From Dehalococcoidia bacterium (GTDB lineage Bacteria > Chloroflexota > Dehalococcoidia > SAR202 > UBA11138): DNA of 5,102 nt. The stretch spans positions 1 to 5,102 of the forward strand of contig JAAXHY010000363.1 of the NCBI GenBank assembly GCA_012270665.1, read 5' to 3'. A program made the position numbers and the translations under genes. The notes under the pieces are model-generated. The model was not told where the DNA came from. It saw only the letters and a list, made by a program, of their open reading frames with translations, and made no database searches. Position 1 is the stretch's first letter, and each line of letters opens with the position of its first letter. Of this stretch, positions 4,684-5,102 are shown one piece after another.

Positions 4684-5102
4684 TTGAAGTATGACTACAT
4701 AATCGTCGGAGCCGGATCGGCGGGGGCGACACTGGCCGCGCGGCTGTCAGAAGACCCCAGCCTCTCGATTCTGCTCCTGGAGGCGGGACCGGACTATCCA
4801 GACTTCGACACCATTCCTGAAGACTTGAAGTATGGCTGGGGCACCGGAGCGGATTTTGTCGTAGAGGACGAACACAACTGGGCATTTACGGGACGGGCCA
4901 CGCCGGTTAGAACGGACATGGAGGTGCCTCGCGGCAAGGTCACCGGAGGGACGAGCGCTATCAACGGGCAGGTGTTTCTGAGACCTCTGGTCCACGATTT
5001 CGATTACTGGACTTCGCTCGGCAACGACGAATGGACTTACGAAGATACCCTGCCCTACTTGCGCAAAATCGAGACGGACACCGACTTCTCCGACGACTAC
5101 CA
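4684..5102 (+). CDS. Second GMC family FAD-dependent oxidoreductase, N-terminal 139 aa, cut by the window edge
   Basis: Translation from TTG 4684 stays open to 5102 and runs off the edge. Seen: MKYDYIIVGAGSAGA with the FAD-binding glycines at the same positions as the preceding GMC gene, then [12 protein letters not shown] signature 1 follows around [15 protein letters not shown], then GNDEW and LPYLRKIETDTDFSDDY. By eye it is about 60% identical to the first GMC protein over this span, with one single-residue gap, so the two are tandem duplicates. The start shares the M-K-Y-D-Y opening of its paralogue, has a strong ribosome site, and lies one base after the upstream stop, which points to translational coupling. 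Divergence is concentrated at about residues 39-66 and 73-80, between the conserved flavin-contacting segments. The substrate-binding and catalytic C-terminal half is outside the window, so it cannot be said whether both copies are catalytically intact. Confidence 0.92.
   Translation, partial: MKYDYIIVGAGSAGATLAARLSEDPSLSILLLEAGPDYPDFDTIPEDLKYGWGTGADFVVEDEHNWAFTGRATPVRTDMEVPRGKVTGGTSAINGQVFLRPLVHDFDYWTSLGNDEWTYEDTLPYLRKIETDTDFSDDY

Overview
The window is a compact, all-bacterial stretch of moderately GC-rich DNA (roughly 55-60% by eye). It holds two divergent gene clusters separated by a 292-bp non-coding region (1901-2192). There are no rRNA, tRNA, CRISPR or insertion-sequence signals. Genes are packed with 1-57 nt gaps, clear Shine-Dalgarno sequences, and several GTG or TTG starts. 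The gene set (RraA-like, OsmC-like, GarR-like, tandem GMC oxidoreductases, a small retropepsin-like protein) suits an environmental heterotroph. An uncultured Chloroflexota such as the SAR202/Dehalococcoidia side is my guess from gene style only; no phylogenetic marker is present.

Leftward cluster (1900 down to 4, minus strand). A good sigma70-type promoter (TTGACT, 17 nt, TAATAT) lies just upstream. The gene order is: (1) a 106-aa protein that looks like the C-terminal half of a cytochrome c domain but has no cysteine at all, hence no CxxCH; (2) an OsmC-family thiol protein with both conserved cysteines; (3) an RraA-like aldolase/decarboxylase-family protein; (4) a 118-aa retropepsin-like aspartic protease-fold protein. 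Stop-start spacing is 1 nt between genes 1 and 2. A GC-rich hairpin lies in the 57-nt gap between genes 2 and 3.

Rightward cluster (2193 to the right edge, plus strand). It contains a GarR-like beta-hydroxyacid dehydrogenase (2-hydroxy-3-oxopropionate reductase type) and a complete GMC-family FAD oxidoreductase. A second, paralogous GMC oxidoreductase follows; it starts at TTG 4684, one base after the previous stop, and runs off the window edge. The pair is a tandem duplication.

The intergenic region holds the leftward promoter, a weaker candidate rightward promoter, and several inverted repeats. Two of these repeats share an arm and so are mutually exclusive; one overlaps the candidate rightward -35. 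This suggests shared control of the two clusters, though no regulator gene is in view.

Taken together, the enzymes suggest breakdown of a hydroxylated small organic compound. The GMC enzymes would oxidise an alcohol, the RraA-like protein would cleave or decarboxylate a 2-oxo acid, and the GarR-like enzyme would interconvert a semialdehyde and a hydroxyacid. The substrate cannot be read from the sequence, and the pathway is inference. I see no clearly new defence or mobile system; the most unusual items are the haem-less cytochrome-like protein and the intergenic repeat structure.
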